Source of the DNA: Haliotispira sp965263485
GTDB lineage: Bacteria; Spirochaetota; Spirochaetia; SP-2023
Assembly (NCBI GenBank): GCA_965263485.1
Contig: CBDHHO010000002.1
Location: forward strand, 1 to 64,000
Reading direction: 5' to 3'
DNA: 64,000 bases
In this document: positions 51,177-59,796 of the stretch, piece by piece
How the letters are laid out: every line of letters begins with the position of its first letter
Position numbering within the stretch: the stretch's first letter is position 1
The notes under the pieces: model-generated
Seen by the model: only the letters and a program-made list of their open reading frames with translations
What the model was told of the DNA's origin: nothing
The model's database searches: none
Position numbers and translations under genes: made by a program

Positions 51177-53024
51177 TTACTGTGTGTCCTGGCTCTTTAA
51201 GGCCGCGAGGAAGGCACTTTGTGGCAGCTCGACCGAACCAATCATCTTCATGCGTTTCTTGCCTTCTTTCTGCTTCTCCAGTAGCTTCTTCTTGCGTGTG
51301 ATGTCGCCGCCGTAGCACTTGGCCGTGACGTCCTTGCGCAGGGCGTTGATGGTCTCACGGGCGATGATGGTGCCGCCAATAGCCGCTTGGATTGGAATCT
51401 TAAACTGGTGGCGCGGGATTTCCTTGCTCAGCTTTTCGCAGATGGCCCGACCCCGCTGCTGAGCACTGCTCTTGTGGGTCAACAGCGCCAAAGCATCGAC
51501 CGCATCGCCGTTGATCAGAATATCAACCTTGCTCAACTCCGTAGGCTGGTAGTCTTCCACTTCGTAGTCGAACGAAGCATAGCCCCGGCTCAGCGACTTG
51601 AGCTTGTCATAGAAGTCAAACAGTATCTCGCCCAGCGGCATTTCATAGGTCAATTCAACCCGCTTGGGGTCGAGGTAGTGCATGTTCTTCTGCGTGCCAC
51701 GCTTCAGGCTGCACAGGCTCATCAGGCCGCCCAGATAATCTTCGGGCGTGATGATGCTGGCCCGGATGTAAGGCTCCTCAACCTGCTGAAAGCTATTGGG
51801 CTTGGGATAGTGGGCCGGGTTGTCCAGGTAGTACCGGCTTCCGTCATTATTGGTGATGCGGTAGCGCACTGAAGGCGCAGTCAGCACAATGTTCAGCCCA
51901 AATTCAGATTCCAGACGCTCTTGAATTACCTCTAGGTGCAGCAGGCCCAGGAAACCGCAGCGGAATCCGAAGCCCAGCGCCGCCGAGGCATCTTTTTCAT
52001 AGCTCAGCGAAGCATCGTTGAGGGCCAGCTTCTCCATAGCCCGGATCAGATCGTCGTAGAGATTGCTGTCCACTGGATAGATCGAGGAAAATACCACCGG
52101 CTTGACCGGCTGGAAACCGGCCAGCGGCTCAGCGGCCGGCTGTGTTGCCGAAGTAATCGTGTCGCCCACGGTAACTTCACTGATTTTTTTGACGTTGCCG
52201 AGCAGGTAGCCCGCTTCGCCGGCGCTCAGGCTCTCACCGGAGACCAGTTTGATCTGGAAGTAGCCCAGGTCTTCCACATCGTATTCGGCATTGCCGTGCA
52301 TCAGGCGGAAGCGCTGTCCCTTGCGCAGCTGGCCTTGGAAGACCCGCAGGTGCAGCACTACACCCCGATACGGATCGTAATGGCTGTCAAAGACCAGTGC
52401 CTTCAGCACGGCCTCGCGCTCACCGCGCTCGGGATAGCCCGGGCCGGGGCCGGGCAGCGGGCAGTGCCGGATGATGCCCTCGATCAGGGTCGGAACACCT
52501 TGCCCGGTCTTGGCCGAAACCGCAAAAATCAAATCCGGATCCAGGCCCAGGTCGCGCTCCACCTGTTCGGTAATGGCCGGGATGTCGGCGCTGGGCAGGT
52601 CCACCTTGTTTAGCACCGGAATGATTTCCAGATTATGCTCCAAGGCGATGTAAAAGTTGGCCAGAGTTTGGGCCTCAATACCTTGGGTGGCATCAATGAG
52701 CAGCAGGGCCCCTTCACAGGAAGCAATGGCCCGCGAAACTTCGTAGGAGAAATCCACGTGTCCGGGTGTGTCAATGAAATTGAGGCAGTATTCTCCCCCG
52801 TCAGCGGCGCTGTAAAACATGGTTACGGCTTGGGATTTGATGGTAATACCTCGCTCGCGTTCAATATCCATTGAATCAAGTAACTGGTTTTGGAACTCGC
52901 GCTCGGAGACCAGCCGGGTCTCTTGAATGAAACGGTCAGCGAGGGTCGATTTGCCGTGGTCGATGTGGGCAATGATGCAAAAGTTGCGGATGCGCTCCAA
53001 GGGAAAAGGGAACTGTCGAGCCAT
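51177..53024 (-). CDS. lepA: Elongation factor 4 (LepA)
   Basis: 615 residues from the ATG at 53024 (MARQFPFPLERIRNFCIIAH). A longer frame to 53255 adds 77 residues not seen in LepA and is rejected. G1 AHIDHGKSTL, G3 DTPGHVDF, G4 NKVDL and G5 SAKTGQG are all present. LepA-specific C-terminal domain is seen in YGGDITRKKKLLEKQKEGKK. This translational GTPase remobilises stalled ribosomes. Standard length, complete. Confidence 0.97.
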   Translation of the reverse strand: MARQFPFPLERIRNFCIIAHIDHGKSTLADRFIQETRLVSEREFQNQLLDSMDIERERGITIKSQAVTMFYSAADGGEYCLNFIDTPGHVDFSYEVSRAIASCEGALLLIDATQGIEAQTLANFYIALEHNLEIIPVLNKVDLPSADIPAITEQVERDLGLDPDLIFAVSAKTGQGVPTLIEGIIRHCPLPGPGPGYPERGEREAVLKALVFDSHYDPYRGVVLHLRVFQGQLRKGQRFRLMHGNAEYDVEDLGYFQIKLVSGESLSAGEAGYLLGNVKKISEVTVGDTITSATQPAAEPLAGFQPVKPVVFSSIYPVDSNLYDDLIRAMEKLALNDASLSYEKDASAALGFGFRCGFLGLLHLEVIQERLESEFGLNIVLTAPSVRYRITNNDGSRYYLDNPAHYPKPNSFQQVEEPYIRASIITPEDYLGGLMSLCSLKRGTQKNMHYLDPKRVELTYEMPLGEILFDFYDKLKSLSRGYASFDYEVEDYQPTELSKVDILINGDAVDALALLTHKSSAQQRGRAICEKLSKEIPRHQFKIPIQAAIGGTIIARETINALRKDVTAKCYGGDITRKKKLLEKQKEGKKRMKMIGSVELPQSAFLAALKSQDTQ

Positions 53025-53253
53025 AGCGCCGGATTCTAGCGATGTGTCGGCCTGCGGGCAAGATAAGGGCACCAGAACTCCCGAAACGGCAGCAAAGCAA
53101 GCAAAAACCGAGGCAGCCGGGGTGGTGGCCAGCAGCAGATAGAGTAGCGAAGGTGCCCCTTCATGGGTTTGAGCATCAAAACGCGGTACAATTGCTGCGG
53201 CGCAGAAAAAACAGAAACAGAGCGATTGTACGATTCTCACAGAAAACGATACC

Positions 53254-53271
53254 ATTTTTAGAGCAGCCCTT
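53254..53271. repeat. IS5-like terminal repeat, right-end form
   Basis: atttttagagcagcccttt, between lepA and the beta-helix lipoprotein gene. Confidence 0.5.
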
Positions 53272-53349
53272 TAGTAAATGCCCTGTTCGTAGACTCCCGA
53301 TTTCGCAAGAATGAGGGAATCCATCGGGAAGAATGCCACTTTTGCAGAT

Positions 53350-53358
53350 TGGTATAAT
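53350..53358 (+). promoter_or_regulatory. Extended -10 promoter of beta-helix lipoprotein gene
   Basis: TGGTATAAT, a perfect extended -10 motif, 22 bases before the GTG start. The same position in the OFF lipoprotein gene (33.75 kb) has a very similar CATAATAATACC sequence, so the promoter is part of the shared 5' cassette. Confidence 0.55.
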
Positions 53359-53379
53359 AATACGCAGGAATATTACACT

Positions 53380-55005
53380 GTGAGACACGAATTTAGTAAA
53401 ATCTGTTTATCGCTCATCGCTGCCAGTGAAACAAGGCCATGCCGCAGAAAAATATCTTTTTCTGCGGCCTTTTTGCGCCCGTTTCTCCTCCTTCTCTTCC
53501 TTCTCTTTCCGGCCCTCTTGCTCGGCTGCGACTCGCCCGGCGGATCAGGCGGGGGCCCTGCCCCGCCCTCCCCTGCCCCGCCCTCCCCTGCCCCGCCTAA
53601 AGGCTTGCAGGACATTCTGCAAAGCGGAACCCTGCCGCCCAGATCGGAGCTGGCGGCTTACGACAAAGTTACCGCAGATATTCTGGAAAATCTGGCCGGC
53701 GATGCACCCAAAAAACTGGGGATCATATATGTTACGCCAGATGGTGGCGCGGCTAAAGATGGCCGTGACTGGAAGAATGCCCATGAAGCAGCAAATCTGC
53801 AAACCGCCATTGACAACGCGGCGGGCAGTGAGCAGAAACCCTACCTGGTATTACTGGCGAAGGGCAGCTACGCCATCAGCGAAACCCTGAGCATGAAGGA
53901 CCATGTAGCCATCATAGGCGGCTTTAGCGGCAATGGCGGGAACAGAGAGGGCCAGACAACCCTTGATGGCAGGGACAGTAGTGGCAACATAAAAGGTACT
54001 CAAATTTTTTCCAATACCGACCTGCATGAAACGGCCGTGCTCTCTGGAGTGAATATATCCTATGGCGATGCGGCTACTAAGGGCGGGGGAATGTATAATG
54101 ACAACTCCTCCCCCACCCTTAGCTATATTACGTTCTCTGGAAACACGGCTGATGAAGGTGGAGGAATGTATAATGATAACAACTCCTTCCCCACGCTCAG
54201 CCATATTACTTTTTCTGAGAACGAGGCTCTTCGCAACAACGACGGCGGGGGAATGTATAATAACAAATCCTCCCCCACACTCATCAATGTCACTTTCGCC
54301 TGGAACGAGGCGGATAATGATGGCGGCGGGATGTATAATAACGACTCCTCCCCCACGCTCATCAATGTCACTTTCTCCGGGAACGAGGCGAATAATAATG
54401 GCGGCGGGATGAATAATAACGACTCTTCCCCCACGCTCATCAATGTTACTTTCTCCGGGAACACGATTCATCGTGGCGTTGGCGGCGGGATGTGGAGCTC
54501 CGGTGACAAAAAACCTTTGGTTTTCAACAGCATTTTCTGGGGCAATACTCCAGATCAGATTGCTCAGTTCAATAATCTTAGCCTCAAAGTCCCATTTAGT
54601 GATATGAATATTTTCTACTCCATTGTCAAGGATATAACGGCAAATCCGGACCGGGGTTTGTCAGCTAGAAATCCCCAATTGGGGGCCCTGAAAGACAACG
54701 GCGGCTTTGTGCAAACCATGGCTCTGCCCGCTGGCAGCCCGGCCATCAATCCACCCATCAATAAGGGGGCCTACATACAAGTACAAAGAAGTAGCCGGGA
54801 TTTCTACCACAGTACGGACAACATACGATGGCACCTTGGTGACTCGTTGAGCACCGTGCCTCTTCCCCCTGAGGCCATTGACCTGACGGCTTTGGATGCG
54901 CGCGGTTATGCCAGAACGCGGCGCCCGGACTTGGGGGCCTTCGAGTCTGGCGCACAGCCCCGTAGCTCCACCGGTCTTGGAGTCATCAGCTTTAGGGGAG
55001 ACTGA
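53380..55005 (+). CDS. Beta-helix repeat lipoprotein D sharing the phase-variable leader
   Basis: 541 residues from the GTG at 53380, chosen because the leader (RHEFSKICLSLIAASETRPC) and RBS AGGAA align with those of lipoprotein B; here only one heptamer copy is present. Signal FLRPFLLLLFLLFPALLLGC gives a lipobox. A Pro/Ala stalk (15-bp repeat) is followed by a polar segment and the repeat region about 190-390, where GGGMYNNDSSPTLINVTFSG units recur six times, a right-handed beta-helix like polymorphic outer-membrane repeats. The C-terminal ALDARGYARTRRPDLGAFES matches the choice-of-anchor Q tail. Likely a surface protein. Confidence 0.8.
   Translation: MRHEFSKICLSLIAASETRPCRRKISFSAAFLRPFLLLLFLLFPALLLGCDSPGGSGGGPAPPSPAPPSPAPPKGLQDILQSGTLPPRSELAAYDKVTADILENLAGDAPKKLGIIYVTPDGGAAKDGRDWKNAHEAANLQTAIDNAAGSEQKPYLVLLAKGSYAISETLSMKDHVAIIGGFSGNGGNREGQTTLDGRDSSGNIKGTQIFSNTDLHETAVLSGVNISYGDAATKGGGMYNDNSSPTLSYITFSGNTADEGGGMYNDNNSFPTLSHITFSENEALRNNDGGGMYNNKSSPTLINVTFAWNEADNDGGGMYNNDSSPTLINVTFSGNEANNNGGGMNNNDSSPTLINVTFSGNTIHRGVGGGMWSSGDKKPLVFNSIFWGNTPDQIAQFNNLSLKVPFSDMNIFYSIVKDITANPDRGLSARNPQLGALKDNGGFVQTMALPAGSPAINPPINKGAYIQVQRSSRDFYHSTDNIRWHLGDSLSTVPLPPEAIDLTALDARGYARTRRPDLGAFESGAQPRSSTGLGVISFRGD
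53441..53474 (+). terminator. Terminator-like hairpin inside the lipoprotein D coding region
   Basis: Arms GCCGCAGAAAAA and TTTTTCTGCGGC (12 perfect pairs, 4-base loop) followed by CTTTTTG, 60 bases after the start codon. The equivalent region of lipoprotein B is a degenerate version. It could attenuate transcription. Confidence 0.55.
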
Positions 55006-55082
55006 GGGGGCCTCTGGAGTTGGCCTGCGCCAGCTCGCATTTTTTAATTGCGCTGTACGGACAAAACAGCTATATTGAAGCT

Positions 55083-55979
55083 ATGGCAAGTTGCGACAGC
55101 GCTTACAAATACCTGTTCTCGAACCCGGCAATCCTGTGCAAACTCATCCACGCCTTCGTTGAGGAGGACTTTAGCGCCAAAATCCAGCCCGACAGCCTGC
55201 GCAAACTCGACCCGTCCCACCTCTCTGCCACGCTCCAGCAGCGCGAATCGGACCTGCTCTATGAGGTGCGCCTGGACAGCCAAGACAATCGAGATAACCA
55301 AACAGCCTATCTGTATATCCTGCTCGAATTCCAGTCCACAGCCCCCAAGCATATGGCCATCCGCCTGCTCAGCTATATATCCCTGTTTTACGAACGCCTC
55401 ATCAAGGAAGGCAAAAACAGCAAAGGCAAGTTGCCCCCGGTATTTCCGTTGGTGCTCTACAACGGAGACCGCCCTTGGAATGCGCCCCGCAGCACCAGCG
55501 AACTGATCAGCAGCAACGAAATACCCGCAAAATACCTACCCCACTTTCAATATGCTCTCATTGACGAGAAGCGCATCCCCGACGAGAAAATCCACAAGCT
55601 GCACAACCTCATCAGTGCGGTGATTTGTGCCGAGAAGTACGGCAGACCAGGGGAGTGGGAAGCGCGAATCCCGCAAATCATAGAATTCCTGCGCGATGAA
55701 CCCGGGCCCGAAATCACCATTTTCAGGCGCTGGATTGCCCTGCTGTTTGGCGAGGGCATGAACGAATCAGAATACAATCAAATCACCGCACCAGAGGAGG
55801 TACAGAAGATGTTGGCAACACTGGCAGACGATCTAAGAGCTGAAGGTCGGGAAGAAGGTCGGGAAGAAGGCAGACAAGAAGGCGAAAAACTGGGCATGCG
55901 GAAAGGCCGGGAAGAAGGTGAACATTCGGCAACAAAATCGCCGCTCAGCGCGAAATTGGAATTTTTAGAGGTTCCCTAA
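55083..55979 (+). CDS. Rpn-type PD-(D/E)XK nuclease-like protein, 3' end altered by an IS5-like end
   Basis: 298 residues from the ATG at 55083; a TTG at 55020 in the same frame is possible. SAYKYLFSNPAILCKLIHAF and RESDLLYEVRL with YILLEFQS give the catalytic Asp and Glu-x-Gln of the Rpn/YhgA recombination-promoting nuclease family. LPPVFPLVLYNGDRPWNAP is another family marker. The C-terminus has a GREEGRQEGEKLGMRKG repeat, normal for the family. The last residues (SAKLEFLEVP) are coded by an IS5-like terminal repeat at 55961-55977, so the natural end seems replaced. Confidence 0.8.
   Translation: MASCDSAYKYLFSNPAILCKLIHAFVEEDFSAKIQPDSLRKLDPSHLSATLQQRESDLLYEVRLDSQDNRDNQTAYLYILLEFQSTAPKHMAIRLLSYISLFYERLIKEGKNSKGKLPPVFPLVLYNGDRPWNAPRSTSELISSNEIPAKYLPHFQYALIDEKRIPDEKIHKLHNLISAVICAEKYGRPGEWEARIPQIIEFLRDEPGPEITIFRRWIALLFGEGMNESEYNQITAPEEVQKMLATLADDLRAEGREEGREEGRQEGEKLGMRKGREEGEHSATKSPLSAKLEFLEVP
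55961..55977. repeat. IS5-like terminal repeat, right-end form, inside a gene
   Basis: atttttagaggttccct; supplies the last codons and stop of the Rpn-like gene. Confidence 0.6.
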
Positions 55980-56081
55980 TGCTCCCTGGGCAAGGGAAGT
56001 CAGCCCAACGCTGCTAGAGGCCAAAGGTCGGTATGGGAACGCAGCTGGACGAAAAAAAGATCAGGCGGAACGGTGAGAGTA

Positions 56082-56822
56082 TCAAGAGGGGGCGAGGTGG
56101 GGAGAGCTTGGCAACCCTTCTGCCGCCTCCCGGTCCAGGAGTGCAGTGACGCTAGGGTGCAGGCGCAGCGCCGAGACAGGGTACTGCGGACTGACGAGCG
56201 GAGTGCTCAGCCATCTGGCGACCACTTCCCGTTTGGCTGCTCCGTTGGCCAGCAGCAGAATGTTCTCTGAGGCGAAGATGCTCCCCAGCCCGAGTGTCAG
56301 CCCTCCCTGGATCTGGGATCTGTTTTCCCAAACCATCGGATGCCTCATCGAAGTCTCTGAGAGCTGGGCATGATGGGCGTTCAGTCGAAATTCTGGCGCT
56401 GGTTCATTAAAGCCGATGTGCCCGTTCTGCCCGATGCCGAGCACCGTCAGGCTGATGGTGAGAGAGCTGACAATCTGCTCCAGCCGCTCGCATTCTGCTG
56501 TGGGATCTGGCGCGTCGCTGCAGAATGCGATGCATTGCTCTTCAGGGATTCGGGCCGGCTTGAGCACATACCTCTGGATAAAGGTATAGCAGGATGAACT
56601 GTGTCCCTGCGGCAGGCCAAACCACTCGTCCAAGACGACGATCGTCAGCCGGGCTGTATCTTTGGGCTCAGCGCGTTCCGCAAAAATCTGGTAGGCCAGA
56701 GCTGGAGAAGCGCCCGAAGCAAGAACAAAGACCGGATGTTCGTTTTCGCGGAGCAGGGTGAGCATCCGCTGCGCCGCCTGTTCGCTGAGCGCTTGGTAGT
56801 CTTCGAAGATATGGTATGTCAC
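56082..56822 (-). CDS. Glucosamine-6-phosphate deaminase-like protein (NagB family)
   Basis: 246 residues. Family motifs are FVLASGASPALAYQIF (phosphate loop), VVLDEWFGLPQGHSSS (Asp-Glu catalytic region), and LGIGQNGHIGFNEPAPEF (His of the D-x-H relay). NagB isomerises and deaminates glucosamine-6-phosphate to fructose-6-phosphate. Compared with classic NagB the sequence is divergent, so a related amino-sugar phosphate could be the substrate. Last gene of the sugar operon, 18 bp after the ROK kinase. Confidence 0.85.
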   Translation of the reverse strand: MTYHIFEDYQALSEQAAQRMLTLLRENEHPVFVLASGASPALAYQIFAERAEPKDTARLTIVVLDEWFGLPQGHSSSCYTFIQRYVLKPARIPEEQCIAFCSDAPDPTAECERLEQIVSSLTISLTVLGIGQNGHIGFNEPAPEFRLNAHHAQLSETSMRHPMVWENRSQIQGGLTLGLGSIFASENILLLANGAAKREVVARWLSTPLVSPQYPVSALRLHPSVTALLDREAAEGLPSSPHLAPS

Positions 56823-56840
56823 GGTGGCATTCTTGGCCTT

Positions 56841-57704
56841 TTATGCATTTGGAATGCATTTCCATGCGTGGCGCGCAGCGCCTAGAAGAGATACATGTTC
56901 ATAGATTGCGCTCTGGCATATTTCGGGAGCCATTGATTTGGGCACTTTTTCCTCCACCCATTGCCTGATTGTCTGCAGGCAGGAGGGATTATGCCCGACT
57001 ACGCCGCCCCCCAGTACGATTTTCTCTGGATTGATCACATAGCATAGATTGATCACATGCATACTCAAAGTATCAAAGGATCGCTGCAACCATTCCCGCC
57101 CACCGCCTTCGCGCTGGGCCAAGATCTTCTTGCCGCCGACAAGGTCTTCCAGGTGCGGGATCTGGACAGCTCTGCTGTACATCTCGTCGGGCGAGCTCAG
57201 GCAGAAGGCCAGTTCTCCCGCAACGGAGTTTGCGCCAGTATACAGCTCTCCATTGAGCAGAATCCCCATGCTGACCCCGGTGCCGAGGTTGATGTAGAGG
57301 CCGTTGCGCACAGAGCGCAGCGCCCCCTGCCACTGTTCGCCGAGGACGGCGGCGTTGACATCGTTGATGAAACAGAGCTTATGTCCCTTTACCTTGAGGC
57401 TTGCAGAGATATGCCGCATAAAAGATATGTCGGCAAAGTTGGTTGCGTATGATGACTGATGGCAAAATTCCATCGGCTGGGAGGCCTGTTCGGAGATGAC
57501 CCAGGGCACGGAAAAGGATACTGCGCCGATCCTAGGATGGTGCTGCAGCAGGGCATCCATTTCTGCAAGCAGCAACGCCCCCAGGTCTTCCCGGCTTTGG
57601 GGCATGCTGCGAGAAATTTCTGAATGTATGGTGCCGCTGCTTTCTATTACTGCCGCCCGAAACCGGGTCCCGCCGAGGTCTGCGCAGAGCAGGGGATCAG
57701 GCAT
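56841..57704 (-). CDS. ROK-family sugar kinase
   Basis: 287 residues. ATP site LCADLGGTRFRAAVIES, substrate and catalytic Asp in CFINDVNAAVLGEQW, second phosphate loop YINLGTGVSMGILLNGELYT. The usual ROK zinc cluster (CxCGxxGC) is absent. Within a binding-protein, deaminase and isomerase operon it most likely phosphorylates an amino sugar or its derivative. Its start overlaps the stop of the ROK regulator by 8 bp. Confidence 0.88.
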   Translation of the reverse strand: MPDPLLCADLGGTRFRAAVIESSGTIHSEISRSMPQSREDLGALLLAEMDALLQHHPRIGAVSFSVPWVISEQASQPMEFCHQSSYATNFADISFMRHISASLKVKGHKLCFINDVNAAVLGEQWQGALRSVRNGLYINLGTGVSMGILLNGELYTGANSVAGELAFCLSSPDEMYSRAVQIPHLEDLVGGKKILAQREGGGREWLQRSFDTLSMHVINLCYVINPEKIVLGGGVVGHNPSCLQTIRQWVEEKVPKSMAPEICQSAIYEHVSLLGAARHAWKCIPNA

Positions 57705-58809
57705 GTTCAGCCTCCTGGGTCGTTTGAGTTCCCTGGTCCCCCTGCTTTCCTGGGCGACGACGGCTCAGCCTTTTGATGACCCTGGACATAATCATGGCCA
57801 GGGCGCCATACCTCATCGTTTCCGCATACAGCGGATCAGGCAGGATTTTGATGTCTCTGAGCTCTTTGTGCAGGACCAGCTGGTCCAGGACTGCGTCAAT
57901 TTCGGGGAGCAGGGGTGCTACCTTCGGGGCAAAGGGGCCGCCAATATAAAATATATTGATGTCAAAGAGGTTGATTAATATCGACAGCAGGTAGCCGAGG
58001 GTCTTTCCCTTGATCTCTTCTTTCTCATCAGAGTTGGACGAGAGCACTTCTTCCACCGTTTTGCGCTGCCGTGTGTGTGGCGAGAGGATATTGCAGATGT
58101 CCGAACCTAGGCCATTATCTCCGCAGATCACGTTGTTCTGCACCACCACGCCGATGCCGGTTCCCTCGCCGATAAACAAATAGATGCTGCGCTGTCCGCT
58201 CGCCTTATTCTGGATCACGCTGGCAATGCTGCAGAGCACGGACTCGTTTTCCACCAGTACGGGAATCTGGCAGAGTTCTTCGAGTCTGCTTTGCAGCTTC
58301 ACTCCTTCAAAGACTGGGGCTGCCGCAGTCACCAGCCGGCCGCTCTTCTGGTGCATGGTAGCCGATACTGATACCCCCATGCCTATGAGAGAGATCTGCG
58401 GATGCTTTGCTCTTTCGGCGCTGTATGACTGGCTGAAATCGACTAGAAACCCTTCTATGGTGCCTGCTATGGGAAAGGAGCTGCTTGAAAGCAGATTTCC
58501 GTCCAGGCTGAGTATATGCAGTTCGGCGCTGTGGACCTGGTGGATGTCGAGCATGGCGAGGCAGTATCTGTTTTGGCTCATGGCAAAGATTTTCACCTTG
58601 GCACCATAGTTCTTTTCACTGTGCTTGCGTTCGGTCGCCAGGCCCAAGGACACGAGTTTGTTGCACAGCGCCGAGACTGTCCCAGCGCTCAGGGAGAGCT
58701 CTTCGGCAAGCTCTTTCCTGTACGTTTTGCTCTTTTCAATGGTAAACATGATGACTTTCAGCAGGTTCTGGGTGTGGATGTCCGCTGAGGACTGGATATT
58801 GAGCAGCAT
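57697..58809 (-). CDS. ROK-family transcriptional regulator (NagC/XylR type)
   Basis: 370 residues. N-terminal winged helix: YRKELAEELSLSAGTVSALC (about 31-50). The ROK domain follows, with an SIYLFIGEGTGIGVVVQNNV loop and an effector-pocket region VLVENESVLCSIASVIQNKA. Full catalytic ROK motifs are relaxed, so it binds rather than phosphorylates sugar. It likely represses the surrounding operon in the absence of substrate. 93 bp from the isomerase gene upstream, room for an internal promoter. Confidence 0.87.
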   Translation of the reverse strand: MLLNIQSSADIHTQNLLKVIMFTIEKSKTYRKELAEELSLSAGTVSALCNKLVSLGLATERKHSEKNYGAKVKIFAMSQNRYCLAMLDIHQVHSAELHILSLDGNLLSSSSFPIAGTIEGFLVDFSQSYSAERAKHPQISLIGMGVSVSATMHQKSGRLVTAAAPVFEGVKLQSRLEELCQIPVLVENESVLCSIASVIQNKASGQRSIYLFIGEGTGIGVVVQNNVICGDNGLGSDICNILSPHTRQRKTVEEVLSSNSDEKEEIKGKTLGYLLSILINLFDINIFYIGGPFAPKVAPLLPEIDAVLDQLVLHKELRDIKILPDPLYAETMRYGALAMIMSRVIKRLSRRRPGKQGDQGTQTTQEAEHA

Positions 58810-58902
58810 GAGTTTTGTTATACGTTTACCTGTGAGAGCTTCCTGACGGCCCTGTTGTCCAGTCTAGAAATGAAGGTCAAAAATCTCCTTGCAGAAGTCC
58901 CC

Positions 58903-59793
58903 TTATACATTTTCCCAGTACGATTTATTTCTGCCGACAGAAGCCTGCATAAGATCTTGAGGCATACCAAAGCGATCTTGTTCCAATACAATGAACCCAC
59001 TATATTGCCTTTGCACCAGTTCATCCTTCCATTGCTTTATATCGATATCGCCTTGCTCCAGCTCAACCATGACTCCAGCAGTAAAAATGTCTTCTACTGA
59101 CAGCCCCTCTTTCTCCAGATCTCGCTTCTTCTTCAAGTCGATATTCTTGATATGGATATAGGCAATCACCTCAAAATGCGTGCGAAGAAAATGGGACGGG
59201 CTTCCTCCACTGTAGGTGTGGTGCCCTATATCAAAGCAAAGGGGGACCGCCTCGACCGCATCTAGAAATATATCGATCTCATCTTCTGTTTCAACGCATG
59301 TTCCGGCGTGGGGATGGAGGAGCAGGCTGAGCCCCATATCAGAAAGCTCGCTTCTCAATGCGGCAATATGCTTTGCGGCGAAAGAAAGGTAGCTTTGCTT
59401 TGATGCTTGAAGCCCCTGGCTCTCTTGGGGCTGCGACTCGATATAAAAACCTGAGTCATCCATTAGAATCAGAAATTTTGCCTGGTAGGCCTGAAGCTCG
59501 GCAGCCAGATTGCGCGCCGACTCCATAAACTGTTCTGGAAAACTCTCTAATAGAGGAAAAGGATAGACCAGAGGCGCCGCGCAGATGGAAATTTCTTTCT
59601 CCCCGAGTAGGGCCTTTATAGTGCTGGCCGAGTCGCCCAAATAGGTTTGCGGCCCAAGTTCCGTCCAATAGAAACCAAGCTCTGCAATTTCACTGAGGTA
59701 CCGCTCCCCCCGGATCTGGCCCGGATGGGACGGATACCAGATGCCCCAGGCGCAAGGAGCTGCCGCCAGGGTATAGAGTGGAGGTTTTGTCAT
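58903..59793 (-). CDS. TIM-barrel sugar isomerase/epimerase (IolE-like)
   Basis: 296 residues, AP-endonuclease-2 fold. AAAPCAWGIWYPSHPGQIRG is the IolE-type start (PxxWGI), LLLHPHAGTCVETEDEIDIF and VPLCFDIGHHTYSGG have metal ligands His, Glu, Asp and His, and VIAYIHIKNID the later His. In inositol and amino-sugar operons such proteins dehydrate or isomerise keto sugars made by Gfo/Idh/MocA dehydrogenases, which fits its upstream neighbour (3-bp gap). Confidence 0.83.
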   Translation of the reverse strand: MTKPPLYTLAAAPCAWGIWYPSHPGQIRGERYLSEIAELGFYWTELGPQTYLGDSASTIKALLGEKEISICAAPLVYPFPLLESFPEQFMESARNLAAELQAYQAKFLILMDDSGFYIESQPQESQGLQASKQSYLSFAAKHIAALRSELSDMGLSLLLHPHAGTCVETEDEIDIFLDAVEAVPLCFDIGHHTYSGGSPSHFLRTHFEVIAYIHIKNIDLKKKRDLEKEGLSVEDIFTAGVMVELEQGDIDIKQWKDELVQRQYSGFIVLEQDRFGMPQDLMQASVGRNKSYWENV

Positions 59794-59796
59794 AAT

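Noticed and set aside
53025..53255. 77-residue N-terminal extension of LepA
   Set aside because: LepA proteins begin close to the RNFCIIAHIDHG motif; the extension is Cys/Ala-rich and overlaps an IS5-like end.
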